A stretch of DNA of 64,000 bases from Sitta carolinensis (taxonomy: Eukaryota; Chordata; Aves; Passeriformes; Sittidae): the NCBI GenBank assembly GCA_032173965.1, contig JAVUNC010000004.1, positions 57,721,501 to 57,785,500 of the forward strand, read 5' to 3'. Positions 1 to 13,700 of this stretch are shown here, in pieces. Both the position numbers and the translations under genes were made by a program. The notes beneath the pieces are model-generated. The model ran no database searches. It was given only the letters and a program-made list of their open reading frames with translations, and was not told the origin of the DNA. Numbering within the stretch: the stretch's first letter is position 1; each line of letters begins with the position of its first letter.

Positions 1-1484
1 AACTAAGAGGAAATCGAAACCTATGTTAAAGTGTATGCATAAAAGTGGAAATGGAAATCTACAAATAGAAACAATAACAGTAACTAGGCTAAGCTTTGAT
101 GTGCCTTTACTTTGTACGCCCAAGTTTGCAACTTTGTTCTTCTAATGTTCTTCTAATTCTTGTCTTGGAGGAAATTACTTGGTTTTCTCCACAGGATAGT
201 CCAACAATGTTATGATATTTATGCAGAACCAGTGATACTGGATCAGGACCCAAGAATGAAAACAGGAGTCACTAAACTGCCCCTGTAGGCACTACCTGAA
301 GGTGTGTAAAGGCTGTGCATAGCTTCCACATGAATTTGAATTACTGCCATGAAGTCTGATGAGTAGTTTTTTTCTCCACAAGATCAGTATTTAATTAAAA
401 TTATGCACATTAGAATATGGTGCTTTTCCTCCCTATCACAATATTGGCAGGTGAGCACATGTGAGCATATAGCTTTATTTTACTTTTGCATCTGCTTGGA
501 AGAATGAAGTGTTTTGTGTATTTAACCTTTTGCAAGTTCATTTCTGTTTGAAGATTTTTTTTCCTGCTTAATGAGCAGTAAATGAGCTCCCTGACAGAGC
601 AAACCCCTCATGTATTCCAATATTCTTTACCAGATGCTGTCAGCTTTTGCCTAGAGAAGGTGAGCACCTAAATTAGGAGCCTGTTAGGCATGGTGTCTGG
701 TTGTCTGCTCAATGGAAAAGGTTTGTTTTGTGGTTTAGGTTTAGTAAACCTCTTTTCACTAGTTACACATGAAGCTGAAATGAGATGTGCATATCAGGAA
801 CAAAGTTACATTGTCAAATTAAAGTTCAGCAGTGTGATGTCTCTTGGTTGTCACCTGTTACTGCCTAGAGTCAGACTTGTTCACACTCACCAGGGCAGAG
901 CTGCCATGAGGAGCCTTTAATGATGAGCCTTCCTTTCATCAGATGCATACTTCTCCTTGTAAAATCAGAGCAAAATCTGCCACAAGAAGATGGAAGGCGT
1001 GTGGTTTTATAATTTACAAAGTGGATGGTGTAATTTTGGAGAAGAAGCTCAAGCTTGAAGTCCTATCAGGTCATGGCTATTGTAATGGTAAGAAGGGAGA
1101 GACAACAATGGAAAAATATCTTTTAATTGGAAGAAGTGATTATGCCTGTTCCCAAGAACAAATTCTGTTTGCTCTGTGCTGGCAGCCCCTAGGTGCACTT
1201 AGCAATTTGGAAATTTTGAATTCAGAATAAGAGCTTTTGATTCTCTTATTTCCCCACTTTGCATGCCTTAGACAGAATCAGCAAGAAGTGAACAGGCAAA
1301 GATTTAACTTTTTCTAACCAAGTAACATACAAATGAAACCATATGACTACAAACAATAGCTCTTGTGTCCTATTCCTGCTATTTGGAGGTCCATATATTG
1401 TTCCTTTGGCTAGCTACCAGGACTCATAAAATGCTTTTAAGCAGCTGTGTCCCATTAAAGCCACATGTTACATTACATCAATAA
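1..1484. other. unassigned non-coding DNA
   Basis: AT-rich single-copy-looking DNA. Short open frames exist on the plus strand at 690-920 and 943-1230, but neither has a recognisable domain, and frames of this length are expected by chance in 64 kb. I see no repeat family, RNA gene or splice-flanked exon. Confidence 0.6.
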
Positions 1485-1848
1485 GGAACCATAGAAGTGC
1501 AGAGCTGACAGGGATTTTGGAATAGCTCTTTTTTATCTTCATAGACTGGGAAAGGATCAGGCGGTGCCACCCTGGAAGATATTAAAAGCCCTCAGAGGAG
1601 TAGATTCCAGAACTCTTTAGACTATTTTGGCAATTCTCTTCTCTGACTGTGAGATAACTCTTTGTAATATCCAGTCTTAGTATATTGCATTTTTTCTCTC
1701 ATGGTGGACACTGTTGATTACCGTCCTTTTATAGAGCTCTATTACTTATTGTAAGATCACTGTCATATCTACTCCCAGCCTCCACTTCAGAGAAAAGAAA
1801 CCCAATTAGCACAGCCTTTTTTTATCTTTTCATCACCTTTTCTGTTTA
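1485..1848 (-). mobile_element. ancient CR1/L3-type LINE 3' end, strongly diverged
   Basis: Read on the plus strand, this stretch follows the usual order of the reverse complement of an old CR1 3' end. A terminal part (accatagaagtgcagagctg at about 1489) is followed by a 'gattccagaactc' block near 1605. Next comes a 'taatatccagtcttag' block near 1666, equivalent to 'taatatctaacctaaa' in the family. Then there is an 'acttcagagaaaagaaaccc' block near 1784, equivalent to 'ttctccagactaaacaaaccc'. The match is patchy, with many substitutions and small indels, so the copy is old, probably older than the bird radiation. It is non-coding and surely inactive. The orientation is minus because the 3' end lies at the low coordinate. 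The exact subfamily is not resolvable by eye. Confidence 0.7.
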
Positions 1849-3223
1849 AATCCTCTAACACTGTTACAGTTCTCTGGATTCTGATTTGTTTAATTTTTTC
1901 TTGGGAATGGGTGAAATTAATTTTTCATCTGAGGACCCATCAGTGGCCAATATAGCAATCAATGGCTTCTGTGGGTACACGTGATGCATTTGCTGCCTCG
2001 TCAAAAAATTCTTTCTCTTGTGTTTGTGCATTTGATTATATTCAATCATATTTCTATAATGTGAAATTAATGTAAATATAGAAATGAATATCTGCCCCTT
2101 GGCTATGGTCTAAACAGAAGAACAAATGAGTCTGTGTATCAAAAGAATAACTTTTTATTTTTACAGTATTTGTGTTATAAATGAATTGTGCAATCACAAA
2201 GATGACTTTTGCTAGCAGTGTCTCTTAAGTCGCAAATTTCTGTTTTGTTCATATACTGAGATTAAATGGGGAATAGTTTAAAAGGTTAAGACTCATCACA
2301 CTAAAAGGAGATGAATTAGGGGGTATTTGATAGGAATCTTTGAAGTTATGCATGATGTTAACAGTTTATCATTTCTTTCTGTACATGAAAGATAACAGAA
2401 GCCAGGTTCTAAACAAGCAGAAGATGGGTTTTTTTTTAATGCAACAGTCATGCAGCAAGTAAATGTTAAAGCATGTTATGGCTAATTTACATGTGTGGTA
2501 GTTTACATGTGTTCAAGGACATGTGGATAAGTTTGCCAAAAAGATTATATGCATGGTTAGTAAATGGATAAATCAGGGTCAGTAAATGGACAAACCAGAT
2601 CCATTTCACAAAATACTCTGAGGGAGAATAGCTGGAGCACAGTAAAGTACTCAGAAATATCATATGTACTTGTTCCCTGAGCATCTGCTTCTGTTCAGCT
2701 CTGAAGATGTGATACTAGAATTGCCTAGTCTGTGCACCTGTCTGCACCAATGGACCAGTTCCAATGCTGTCATGCTACCAGAAACCCAGGCAGTTTCCTA
2801 AGAGCGTTGCTTTTTCACCAGAGTTTGTAAGTACTACTTTTTTCCTCCATGAGAGGAGAAATACTATCCCCTACCTCTGAACATTATTTCTTTAAGGAGG
2901 TAGTCATGGGGGAATGTGTTTGGGCAATTTATGATGGCACTGAATGAAATCAAATATACAAAACACTATTATGATGTAGCAGAACAGGAAAGAAAATGGG
3001 CTCCCCTTCATTAGTTGTGATTTAAGAAGTTGCAGAAAGTATACACTAAAAATTAAGAGAAACTGAAGAGTATAAAATCTAATCATTCTATTCTTTAGAA
3101 TAGCAAGCTTTATTCAAACAAAGGATAGCATTTCAGAATTAGGTGTAGCTGTGATATGCACATTGTACAGGTAGATTCTAGTCTCTTCCAAATTTTCTTT
3201 GTAAAATATGGATACAATGACAC

Positions 3224-3255
3224 AGGAAGGAAAAGGGGGAGGGAGGGAAGGAAAA
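3224..3255 (+). repeat. polypurine tract (GGAA/GGGA-rich)
   Basis: Thirty-two consecutive purines built from aggaagg, aaaaggggg and aggga units. Such mirror-like purine runs can form triplex DNA in vitro. No function is implied here. Confidence 0.8.
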
Positions 3256-5429
3256 TGAAAGATGCTGCTTGAGTCAAAAAATTTTGAAAACTGAAAAGAG
3301 ATACTAATTTAATATTTCCTTCACTAGTTAAGATCCTTTATAATCTGACAAGTGGCTACACCTTTGTGTATAAAGTACTTGTGGAAAAGTAAACCAACAT
3401 TAAGGTAAACTCTAAATGAAGACTGGAAGTTGAAACAAGCTTCTAAAAAAATTCTCACAAAATCCAACCCCTTTACTTAACAAATCATGTCTGGCTGGTG
3501 CACTAATGGAAGACATCAAATCTGCAGTAAGGTCAATGGCACGCAGCATTACCAAAAAGAGACATCTGTGTTTCAGACCTTGGAAAACAGATAGCACTTT
3601 AAAGCATTTGTCTGCACTCCTTAAGCTTGTTCACGGGCATGGAGGAGTTGCACACAAACATTCTTTGAGAAAATACAGACAAAGTAATTTTTGTGTCAGT
3701 GAAAACTCAGAGAGGGCAGTAAATCATTCAGAGGAGCAGTCTTCCTTTCTGTCTAGCATAAAGGACTAACAGATTGGGCTTGCCATACAGCACAAGGTAG
3801 AATGTTTGGACAGAATTTGTGGAAAAGAGTTTATTTTTAAATTCAGGACAAAATGCAGAGCTCATGATGGCTATTCTTCGGCAATCAGATAAGAGGAAGA
3901 TTGATCATCATTATATGGAGGTTGTGGAAGCTTTCTAATTTAGAACTCAAGATACTAGAAATGGAAAAGCTGCTCTATGGACTTAGTGCAAGTTGTGCTT
4001 TTTTTCCTCCCTGTGTTTTAATCCTCCCAGAATTTTTTGGTTAAGGAGTAACGTAGTACTTTTGTGAACAAGACAAAAACCAAACAGATGTAAAACTACT
4101 TCAGATGGCCTATTTTCCATAAGTTTGATTGTTTTAAAGTGTTTATTTTTTTCTATCTTTTTTTTTTTTTTTTTGTCTTCCAATGGGGAATTTTCCTTGT
4201 CAATATCTTTATGATGAAAATGGTTTCCCCAGATTCAAATAATGCCTCCATGTCCCTAAGCCCTTAAGGAAATATTGCCCCATTGTAGAAGTCCATGCAG
4301 AATTTTTTCAGTTTGTTGCTACACATTTCAAAAGATCAAATCATTCCCCTCAAAATCTCACAACTCCTCAGCAGAGCAGTGTTGGAGCTGTAGAGAAGGC
4401 AGCTCAGACCACACAGTGAAAGCATCTCTTTACTGTCTGCCTCTTGATTTAGCAATTCTTGGGCTAGCTAATTTCTGAAAGGGGTCACAGTAGCATGGAT
4501 TTTCAACTGGTCCAAAAGATAAACTCTCCACAGGGTATTCCACTTACACCTCAGTGGCTGGCCCCTCTCTCCTCCCATCCCTCCATGTGCCAGGGCACCC
4601 TATGCAGGGTGCAGCCAGTGCTGTCAGGCACATGCTGTCCCCTCTAGACATAGTATGGGATCCTGCCCTGGTTTTTGCTTCTTTCACTTGTTTCTTTCCC
4701 TCCCCTCTTGTTTACTACTGGGAACACTGACAGGGATCGTGGTGAGTCAGTGGTAACCATGGACAAGCTGGCCTGAATTATCTATAAACTGAAGACAAAT
4801 GGAAGGTGACTGGAGAATTAAATAGACTTTTTCCAGCAAGAGGTTAGTATGTCACAAGAGGTTAGTGCAAGGTTCATGGTGTCCAAGTAGGAACATCATT
4901 ATAAAGTGGGAGAACTGCAGTGTTCAATTTACTTATGTCCATTGACACAGGGCTTAAAGAATGTTTTTTTTTAAATAGGGCTGGAGGGCATTAATGCAAT
5001 AACTAAACAAGCATGTTGTCTCTTATGTCTTGTGGATATTAAGATATGTCTTAATACTTACCTTATTATGTTATTATTGAATTCTCTGTTCTTTGCAAAT
5101 GTTAATTGGTCATAGCAATGTAACTATAGATAACTTCACTGCATTTGGCAACATTGCTATCCAGGCCAGCTGGAATTAATTTTTAAGTTATGATTCTTAT
5201 AAGATATCTAGTGCTGTTTTACTGTCACATGGTAATTCACTTCTTTCACTAATTTGATAATTGTTTTTTTGGAAAGGGCCATGGATTTCTGGTGAGATTT
5301 TTCTTCTATAATTTAATACTCTTTAATTTACATAAACCTATTGCTGAACATTTTTTAGCCTTTGTTCCATTTGTTGTTTAACAATGAAGATAAATTTACA
5401 GGAAGATATACAGAAATAACCTCTTGCCC

Positions 5430-5451
5430 TTTTTTTTTTTTTTTTTTTTTT
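5430..5451 (+). repeat. poly(T) run, 22 nt
   Basis: Uninterrupted T run. No target-site duplication or recognisable element body adjoins it, so I cannot say whether it is a retroposon tail in minus orientation or simple slippage. Confidence 0.9.
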
Positions 5452-5737
5452 AAGTTCACTTTTTTATCATTTCTTCCAGTATCTCCCTAAATACTAATAA
5501 ATTCTTGAAAAAGACTGGCAGCTCTTCTCTACAAGATAACGCTCAGAATTTGCTATGGGATTCATTGTCTGCACTTATGTACAGATGCACAATTCCACTT
5601 ACCTCCTACTCTCCTGCAGGCTTTTCTTTGTAATTGCAGATCCAGAGAAAGAAAGCATCTCTAGCCTTGTGGAAAAAACAGTGGTCCTGTGCTCTTGGGG
5701 AAGCTGAGATGCAGTGTGAGCTTCAGGGTGGATCGAT

Positions 5738-5945
5738 GCACCCAGTTTCTGCAGGTTTAGCTGCCGTGCTGGTAGGGGCCGTTATCCCAGGGGCTGTAGC
5801 TAAAAGGCCAGACACACATGTAGGAAATCCATGGAGATGGGTGAGTTGGAGAGCAGGCTTGGCTGGGATACTGGAGCCTTTAAACCACGTGCTCGAGTCC
5901 GGCTGGGGACAGAAATCACGCAGGGTGGCTCGGACATTTTCTGTC
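5738..5945. other. small CpG-rich pocket, unassigned
   Basis: About eight CpG dinucleotides fall in about 210 bp, including three in an 'aaccacgtgctcgagtccgg' cluster near 5884. The flanks hold almost none. It may be a worn young repeat such as an LTR that kept some CpGs, a short regulatory element, or chance. No terminal repeats are visible. The open frames across it on both strands look like by-products of GC-rich, stop-poor sequence. Confidence 0.4.
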
Positions 5946-6173
5946 ACAGTTTGATGGGATAAAGCCCTGTCTTCAACCACAGCTGACCCACATTCCTGGA
6001 TACTTTGAGCTGGCCTTCAGTAGTAACATCTGAGAAGTGATCAGGATGTGTTTAATGACCAACCTCTAAATCCTCTGCAAATGCTGTCCTCTGAGATTTT
6101 ACTTCCCCACCTCCAATTAATAGGTGTGATCAGATCATTGCAAAGTGCTCAGATCACTGTGGAAATTTTATGA

Positions 6174-6193
6174 GAAGTGCCAAGAAGTGCCAA
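6174..6193 (+). repeat. 10-bp perfect tandem duplication
   Basis: The unit gaagtgccaa occurs twice back to back with no mismatch. Confidence 0.85.
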
Positions 6194-7283
6194 GTGTCTT
6201 TTGGAACGGCTCTGCTAGATTAGCAAGCCAAAGATTGCTTTGGCTGCCTCAAATAGTGCCCTAGGGTATAATCTATCAAGTCTTTATCTCTAATAGGTGT
6301 TGTTTAATGTTATCCTCAATGAATAATGGATTTGGAAAGTCTTTGTCATTACCAGTTATGCAAGCATTGCACTCTGGTTTTTATCTAGGATTTTCTTTTC
6401 TTCCTAATTATCAATTTATCATCTCCAATTACATTTGGAAAGCAAGCAAAAAAAGTAAATGTTCTTAAATTGGGCAATAATCTGTAAGCTTTCCCCGGGA
6501 TCTTAACTTTTTTTGCACTCCTCTGCACTTCCCTCTTCATGCAATTAATTCTTTCCTCTTTGTTACTATTTTCTAGTGCTCCTGGGAAGAGTGGAAGGAA
6601 AGGGAGGAGTGCAGAACAAGCACCAGTTTTTTTTTTCTATTTCAGCTCATTCCCCTTTCCGCTTAAAATCCTGTTTGCATTTCTCGCAGATGTTTGGCCA
6701 CTAGCTTAAAGTAAACACAATTCTTTTCATTGCTTTCATTCCTCTTCCTTTTCCTCTTCCTCGTCCCTGTGTCATCCTTACTATTTTTTTTTTTTGACAC
6801 AGCAGAGAAAACTCTAATCCTTCCTATTGCTCAGGCCTGGTTTTCAGCTTTGCTTTGGACACCTTTGCTGTATGCAGTTCAATGCTGAATCACTAAAATT
6901 AGGCCCTTCAAGTAAAATTTAATTTAATAAAAAATAATTAAGTAAATTTAAATTCATCTCCAAGTTTATTCAGGCTCTTTTATTAGATGGTACTGCACAC
7001 ATAGTAAATTTTCAAGCAGCTCATATTTTGTGTTTTCTCCCCACTGAGGGCTTCACACCCATGCAGGAGTAATTCCTTGTTCCCAGTGAAATCCAGAGAA
7101 GCTCTCTATTACAGTGCTTTGGGATCTGTCTGAAATGCCCAGCCTCTGGGATGTAAGCCCAAACGTGACAGCAAGCAAGTGCAGAATCACTGTCTGCACA
7201 GTCCAGGAATTAGGAGACAAAACTTCTGGGTTAGGGCATCAACGGTTCAAGAAGTCTGGACTATCTGCTTTGCCAAGTGTGTA

Positions 7284-7762
7284 GGATCATAAATCATTTA
7301 AGCTGGAAAAGACCTTTGAGTCCAATCATTAACCCAGCACTTTCCAGTCCACCACTAACCACGCCCCTAGCCAGATCTATGTGTTTTTAAATTACCTCCA
7401 GGGATAGTGACTTATCACTTCCCTGGGGAGCCTGTTCCAATGCTTCTTTACTTAAGAAATTTTTCCTAACATCCAATTTAAAACTCCCCTGATGCAACTT
7501 GAGGCAATTTCCTCTTGTCCTATCACTCGTTTCTTGGGAGAGTGGGCTGATCTGGGTACAATCTCCTTTCTGAGTTGTAGAGGCCTCACTTGAGGCTCCT
7601 TTTCTCCAGGTTAAATAACCCCAGCACCCACAGCTGCTTCTGTTAAGACTCAGGTTTCACACCTTTCACCAGCTCCAATGACTCTCTCAGGACTTGCTCC
7701 AGCACCTCAGTGTCTTTCTGGAAGTGAGTGGCTCAGAACTGGGCATAAACTTGAGGTGTGAA
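7284..7762 (-). mobile_element. CR1 LINE 3' fragment (ORF2 C-terminus plus 3' UTR)
   Basis: The plus strand reads as the reverse complement of an avian CR1 3' end, in the expected order. It starts with 'aatcatttaagctggaaaag', close to the family's 'aatgatttaggttggaaaag'. Then come the 'taacccagcactt' block, 'cctccagggatagtgac', 'ttccctggggagcctgttcc', 'gaaatttttcctaacatcc', 'cttgaggcaatttcctcttg', and near 7600 'ctccttttctccaggttaaa'. It ends within the coding part (about 'ctccagcacctcagtgtctt'). The copy is 5' truncated, as is usual for CR1, with many substitutions and small indels, so it is inactive. It belongs to the same subfamily type as the plus-strand copy at 15936-16640. Confidence 0.93.
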
Positions 7763-10700
7763 TGTGGAGAACAGATGTGAAGGAAATGGAAGGAAACTAG
7801 GACTTCTGGCAAGTGTCAGACTTGGAGAATGTACCTTGGGTAAGCTGTCTCAGGCTTTTATTGTGATTTACACAATATGGGAACTTTGTTAATTAAAAAA
7901 AGGGCAAAGCCATATGATTACATTGTGTTCCTCTTCTCTTAAAAATGAGAGTCTATTCTTCACAAATGCACTGATGTGCTATAAATTTTTGCCCAAAAGG
8001 TGAAAAAAGAAGAGATGCCCTCCTCCCCCAAAAAAGATACCCAAACCCACCAGAAACCCTTGGTCATAACTTTTCTGCAACAAGAGAAGACTTTTGGATA
8101 TATAGGATTGGCAGTCGTACGGAATGACAGGTCTGGGGGACAAACACACAAAGATTAGGAACATGGAAGACTGACAATTTTGTTTTAAGGTAAGAAATAC
8201 GCTTGAAGGAAATGAAAACAGGGCATAAGGACAGAATTACATCACCTGATGGTGCTTGCAGTGGTGCACACATCTTGCTCTTCATTTAGCTCTTTGGCCC
8301 CTCTGACATAGAAGCATGGTAAAATTGGAGAAAGAGCCTATTACTACTACACTGATTAAGATTGCAAAGACAGTATTTCTAAATTCTGTGGGAGTTAGAT
8401 CATAAGACTAGGAAGCTTACTGATATGTGAAGTAACAGTTTGTCTAAATAAATAAGTCAGAACCTCTGAGATTATGTACCAGTAACTCCAGCCTGCCTGA
8501 ACTCTAACAAGTAAGGTCACACAAGGGTTCATTTAAAAATTTCATTTTTTTTTTTTTTCCCTGAGATTTCCTGTAAGATTGCGTTTTAGACCTTTCCTAC
8601 CTTTAAGTTAGAATTTAGCCACAGATTTCAGTGCAGAGCTGCAAGTGAATCCTACTGTTTGTTTTGCCAGAGGCTTTCAAAGGCAAGGCAGCTGCTACAG
8701 CTGCCCCAGCCACCAGTAGGGGAGGGAATACCTGCCTGGGCCACGCCATTGCTGGAGGAAAATCTTGCAGCTGGTGCTGATCAGGCTCACCTGGCTCTTT
8801 TGGCAGCCAAGGAGCAGCAAGGCTGGCTAGTTAGGGCTCTACATCAGCCCATTTTTTTACTTTATCCTTTCTTTTCCTCTCTCTCTCTCTTCTGAACTTC
8901 TGGCTGTACACTTAACTATCTTGCAGAGCTCACTTGCCTGTGTTTCTGAGAAGCCTTCAGGCAATTTTGTGCAGGGTTAGTGGTGCAAAACAGGTAACTG
9001 AATCTCAGGAAGATTTGTGTGAAAGGGCAGCTTTATGGTTGAAGTGCCATTAAAGGAGTCACTCTCTCTGACAGAGTCCTGTAAAAGTAAGTTTTTCTGT
9101 GCTGCTGTTGATTGAGTAAGTTTGCCTGAGTTGGACTTCCTTGGATCAGTTTATCCCTCAGCATCCTGGCTGAATGGCTGCATGGATAGTAATGCATAAC
9201 ACACTCTGAACAAGGTGGCTATTATGTTCATGCAATGTGAATTAAATTATTAGTATTTAATAAGCTTAATACATTATTTCGCCCCCTCCAATTCACCTTT
9301 ATTTAGAGAATTACAAATAAAGAACAAGAATTTCTTTAACTTCTATCAGCAGTGACTTCTTAGGGTACAACATTCAAGGAATGTTCTTGGCTTGTGTGTT
9401 AAAGAAGCATTCATTTTTTCATGCCAGTTAAAAATGCCAGTCCCACAAATTTAGAAATCAGGTTGCATGTCCTTGTAAATTTTTCAGCGTGTTCCTTTTT
9501 ATTTGTTTGAACTCTCAAATTAATTGCTCTTTGATATTTTTAGGGACTATGAAAACAAGAAGGTGGTAGTATTTTTTGTCTTTTTTTTTTTTTTTTAAAG
9601 TTATGTTAAAAACTAAACACAGTAATTTTCTTATATTTGTTTTGTAAGTTTTATAAAAAGAGGCATGCCAGATTTTTTCCTACATTTTTAATAAGAAAAT
9701 GTTTTAAATATGTATTTAAATATAGAGTGCTTTTAAGGATGAATTTGCTGATAGTTTCTGCCAAATCTCCAAAAGAGGCTTTAGAACAGGACAGAAGATC
9801 CTTGTTTTATTTATCTTTCTGGTTTCTCAGTTCAGTTTAGGCTTTTTGCAGATTTTTCTCAACAGTGTGTTTACTGAAAATGCATCATCTTAAGCTGGAG
9901 CTAAGAGGGGAGTAGTTGGGTTCCTGTGACTTGAATAACCTTTCCCAAAAACATACATATATTCTGGTTTCTGGAAGCTGCATCTGGCTCAGGAAATGCA
10001 ACTCCAGAGATGGAAATAGCTGGAGATGGCTGAGTGGGGGGAATTCCAGGGGCACCTACCTGCTCCTCCAAGACACCTGCTTGTAGCTGGTGTTGGAAAC
10101 GTGCTACAGGGCAGCTGTCTGACCCAGCATTGCCTGCCCTATCTGCTGCCTGAAGGCCTGGATTGCCCTGAATGTGGAGGACAGGGTTTGCTCTCCAGCA
10201 CAGTTTCCACAGGGGGCTCCTGGCTGAGGGTGCTGCAATGGTACACCCCCGGTATCCAACTGGAAAGCCACTTCCTTCAGAGCCATCCACTGAGGTGTGG
10301 GTGTGTAAGGCTCAGTTGTTGGCAATTAATTTTGCCCAGTTTTCAAAGGGGAAAATGAATTGAATCACTTTGGTAGCTCCAGTCTATCAAGAGAAAAGAT
10401 GTGGCAGAAGCATCCCATGGCACATTCCACTGCCAGTATACTCTCCAAATCTAATCATTACAAATAGGGTTTGACTCAAGCACCCAGAGAATACTTTTAC
10501 GAGCTTGGTCTGCAACCTTGAAATGTCAACAGAGAAACCTGAATTCTTGTGCTTTTACATTTTTCTAACCTGTTTCTGAAGGTTTCAGGTACTGTTTCAT
10601 ACTTAAGTGCTGGGCCTGTGGAAGGTACATTTGCCTGCACTGGCCAACAGATGTGGTGCAGATTAAACTAGCAGCGCTGTGCTGTCTGAAGATTCACAAA

Positions 10701-13700
10701 TGTGAATGTTTGCTACCTATGTGCATTTGTTTCCTCACCTACTTAGGAGCAGCCTCAGCCATGTTTCTGGATGATAGAACGTGTTTCCTATTTTTCACAG
10801 AAGCCACAGGAGTCTCTGTGTTCAGGGCTAGGGTGGTGGTTATTTTGCTTGGCAAGTCTCAGATTAACCTGTGTACTGCACACATGGATGCAGGTGTGCG
10901 TCACAGCTCACCCCCTCCTTCTGAAGGGGACATAAGCAAGCAGTGAGAGGTAACAGAAATTTGTCAGCTGGTAAAATTCCGATTCAGTGAATATGAACAA
11001 AGTTTTGTAAGCAGAACAGTGAGCTTTCCTTTTTCAAAGTTTTCTCTGTTCCTTCTTTGAAAACTCAGGCACAACATCTTTTTTCCATGAATCCTCTTAC
11101 TCTTCCCGGTGTACAGACCCTCTCTTCTCCTTTAACACCTGACTTCTGCAAAATAAAAGTAATAGGTCTGGAAAAGGATGTGGATTTGAAGTGGAAGGGG
11201 CAGTACATGCCTCATGCCAACGGAAGGAGGCACAGGTTGCTATGGAACTCGGCCTCCCCAGGAAGAGAGAAAGTGCCCAGGCTGGTGAGGTGTCAGTCCT
11301 GCTGGTTTTCCTGCCCTGGTCTAAGGACAGAAGAGCTGGCAGCACTACTAATAATGCTGGGAAAGAAATAAGAGTTTGGGAGCTCCTACACAGCCCATAA
11401 GCAGGTAAAGAAATGCTTACAAGTTCTTTTAGTTCAGTGACAATCAAAATAATTAGATCCAATGTTTTTTTCTGCTACATGCTGGTGGTTATGCTATGTG
11501 CTTCAAGTTGTACTGTTTGTTGTTGTATTTCTCTTCATCGTATTATTTTGGAACCTCAAGCTGTTGTTCATTTTAAATAGATTCTGCCCTCTAAATATTG
11601 ATCCTGTGAAGGCTAAGTTATGACAACAGTGCTAGAAATTCCCTTTGACCTTACTGTTGATATTAATGACTAGAGGCAGTTTCCTTTTCCTATACAGACA
11701 ATTTTAGTCAAATGAGCTTTCCTACTAATGTGCTGCTGCATTTCTTGAGTAATTTGAGTTTATTTTCTAAATCTGCAACATGTGCAGTTTCTGCAAGGAT
11801 CCTCTTGCTGCACATTGTTCCAGGTTAATGTTGCTCTTGAAATAGTGTGCATGCAGTATTAAATGCTTTAATTCTGTGCCTGATTTACATTCACACTGTC
11901 CCTAGAGGTAGCTGGCTAGTACATTTAGAGAGGGATGAAATTCATGTAACAAACCCCCACTGTAAATCTGAAAATGTATTTATCAAATTAATTCTAGTTC
12001 CATCAATTTTTTCCAGTTAAAGCTTTATAATGAATAAAGCATTATAAAACATCATTAACTTTCTGGGGTTTTATATTAATGATTAAAATTTTTGACATTT
12101 TGTTAGAAAATCAGCTTTCATTTTGAAATTTTTTTAATGATATTTGATAGTAAATTCCTTTTCAAATATTTTTGTAGCCACTTCCTTTCTATCAAATAAA
12201 ATATTTTGGATAATATATTGATAGCCTCTTCTTTTACTCTAACATTTCAGCATTTCCATGTGCTGCTCATATTTAAGTAAAAAGTTGGAAGATGAGGGCA
12301 GAAGAGAGAAGGAATGTAACATTTACTTTTCCCTAAATTCCTCCTACTAAATATGTAGTCCATAACTTTTACATTTTCTTGATCTTTCCTCTCTTTCACC
12401 TCCATCCCACAACAAATCATAAAAGGAAACAATTGTATAGGTCTGTTTTCCCTTGACTTCACTGAGCCTCTTTTCAAGAAGTATCTACAAAATTGGAACA
12501 AATCTGTAATTAAAATGTTCTACTAATATAAAAGGGCAGGTAATTAAATGTGATCATTGAGTTTCAGCTGAAAAATATTTGTGATTTTGTTTTCCCTTAA
12601 TCAATTGGTGGCTTGTGTGGGTTACTATTCCTGTAGTTTAACTGTGAATTCCAATGCCTACTCTAGTTGAGATTTTTATATTACATCTTTTATAACCTCT
12701 TTTTATGATTTTCTTCTCCCTTTACAAAGTTTTCATTCTATAGGCTATAATTTCCTCTCTTTGATAGGAACAGAGGACTTTTTCTTTCTTCTCCTTTCTT
12801 GTTCAAAAATTTGAGGAAAAACATAGTTGTTCATAGTATTTTGTTATAATAGCAAAAAAAATCTATGTACTTTAGACATAATGAATAGTCCCATATTAAC
12901 TTGGAGATATTTAATAAGCTCAGACCTCAATATATTACTAGTCTGTCACTCATAAAAACATCTGGTTTTGGCAGGAGCTCAACAGTGCAGGTTTGAGTTT
13001 CAGGACTTCAGACATTTCCTAATATTAGGAAGATAGATGTACACAAAGCAGAGAAGTTAATGAAGGTGGATCATCTTTATCTAAAATTTTAAACTGGTCT
13101 CTTTTCCTGCAATGGTGTGCAGGTTTTTAATCAACTCCTTTTCTATTTTCTTAATGCTTTTTAGAAATGGAGGAATTCTCTGTCAAATCATATATTCTGT
13201 AAATATTAATGAAACCCTAATTTTGTTCTGTAATGCACATTTCCAGAGTAAGATTTTGCTTGATCAGCTTTGCAGACTTTCTTTCTGTGTCCCTTTCACA
13301 GGTTGCAAGTTTATAATTTTATGAAAATGAGATCTATTTAATCTGTGCCTGAACGTGTACTCAGATTCTGAAGTACTAAAAAATCACCAAGTGCCTAGTG
13401 ACTAATTGGGTAAGCCTTGGGGATTTGTCCATTAGTGGTAAGGTGATTTCTAGATTTGATAAATCAAATAGGACTCTTTTTCCTGGGACATCAATTTAGT
13501 GTTAGGAAAAGTTTTGAATTAAAACTGGTTTGAATTAAAGTTTTGGCACTTTAAGGAAAAAGGAATACTCTCTCACTGGACACTTCAGAAGCGAAACCCA
13601 GGCAACGTAAATCATGTGGATTCACCTTCTTCAGATACCTCTGCTCAAACCAATACATATTTCTGACTTTCTATTAGGCACTTTCTAATAGGCACTAACA

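Larger units (their letters stand above)
1849..7283. other. unassigned non-coding DNA with simple repeats
   Basis: No supported gene. Visible items are a 32-nt all-purine tract (3224-3255), T runs at 4158-4174 and 5430-5451, a 10-bp perfect tandem duplication (6174-6193) and a CpG-rich pocket (5738-5945). Open frames at 3506-3769 (plus) and 5634-5954 (plus, overlapped by a minus frame) show no family motif. Confidence 0.55.

Noticed and set aside
3506..3769. Plus-strand frame of 87 codons, basic and protein-like.
   Set aside because: No family match. The opposite strand is also open here (3412-3597), which argues for chance.
9901..10363. Overlapping frames of 129, 110, 73 and 63 codons on both strands.
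   Set aside because: Open frames on both strands at once in a GC-rich pocket are typical of stop-poor composition. No peptide resembles a known family.
11057..11462. Overlapping frames of 104 and 121 codons on opposite strands.
   Set aside because: Same compositional explanation. No start context, domain or splice signals support coding.
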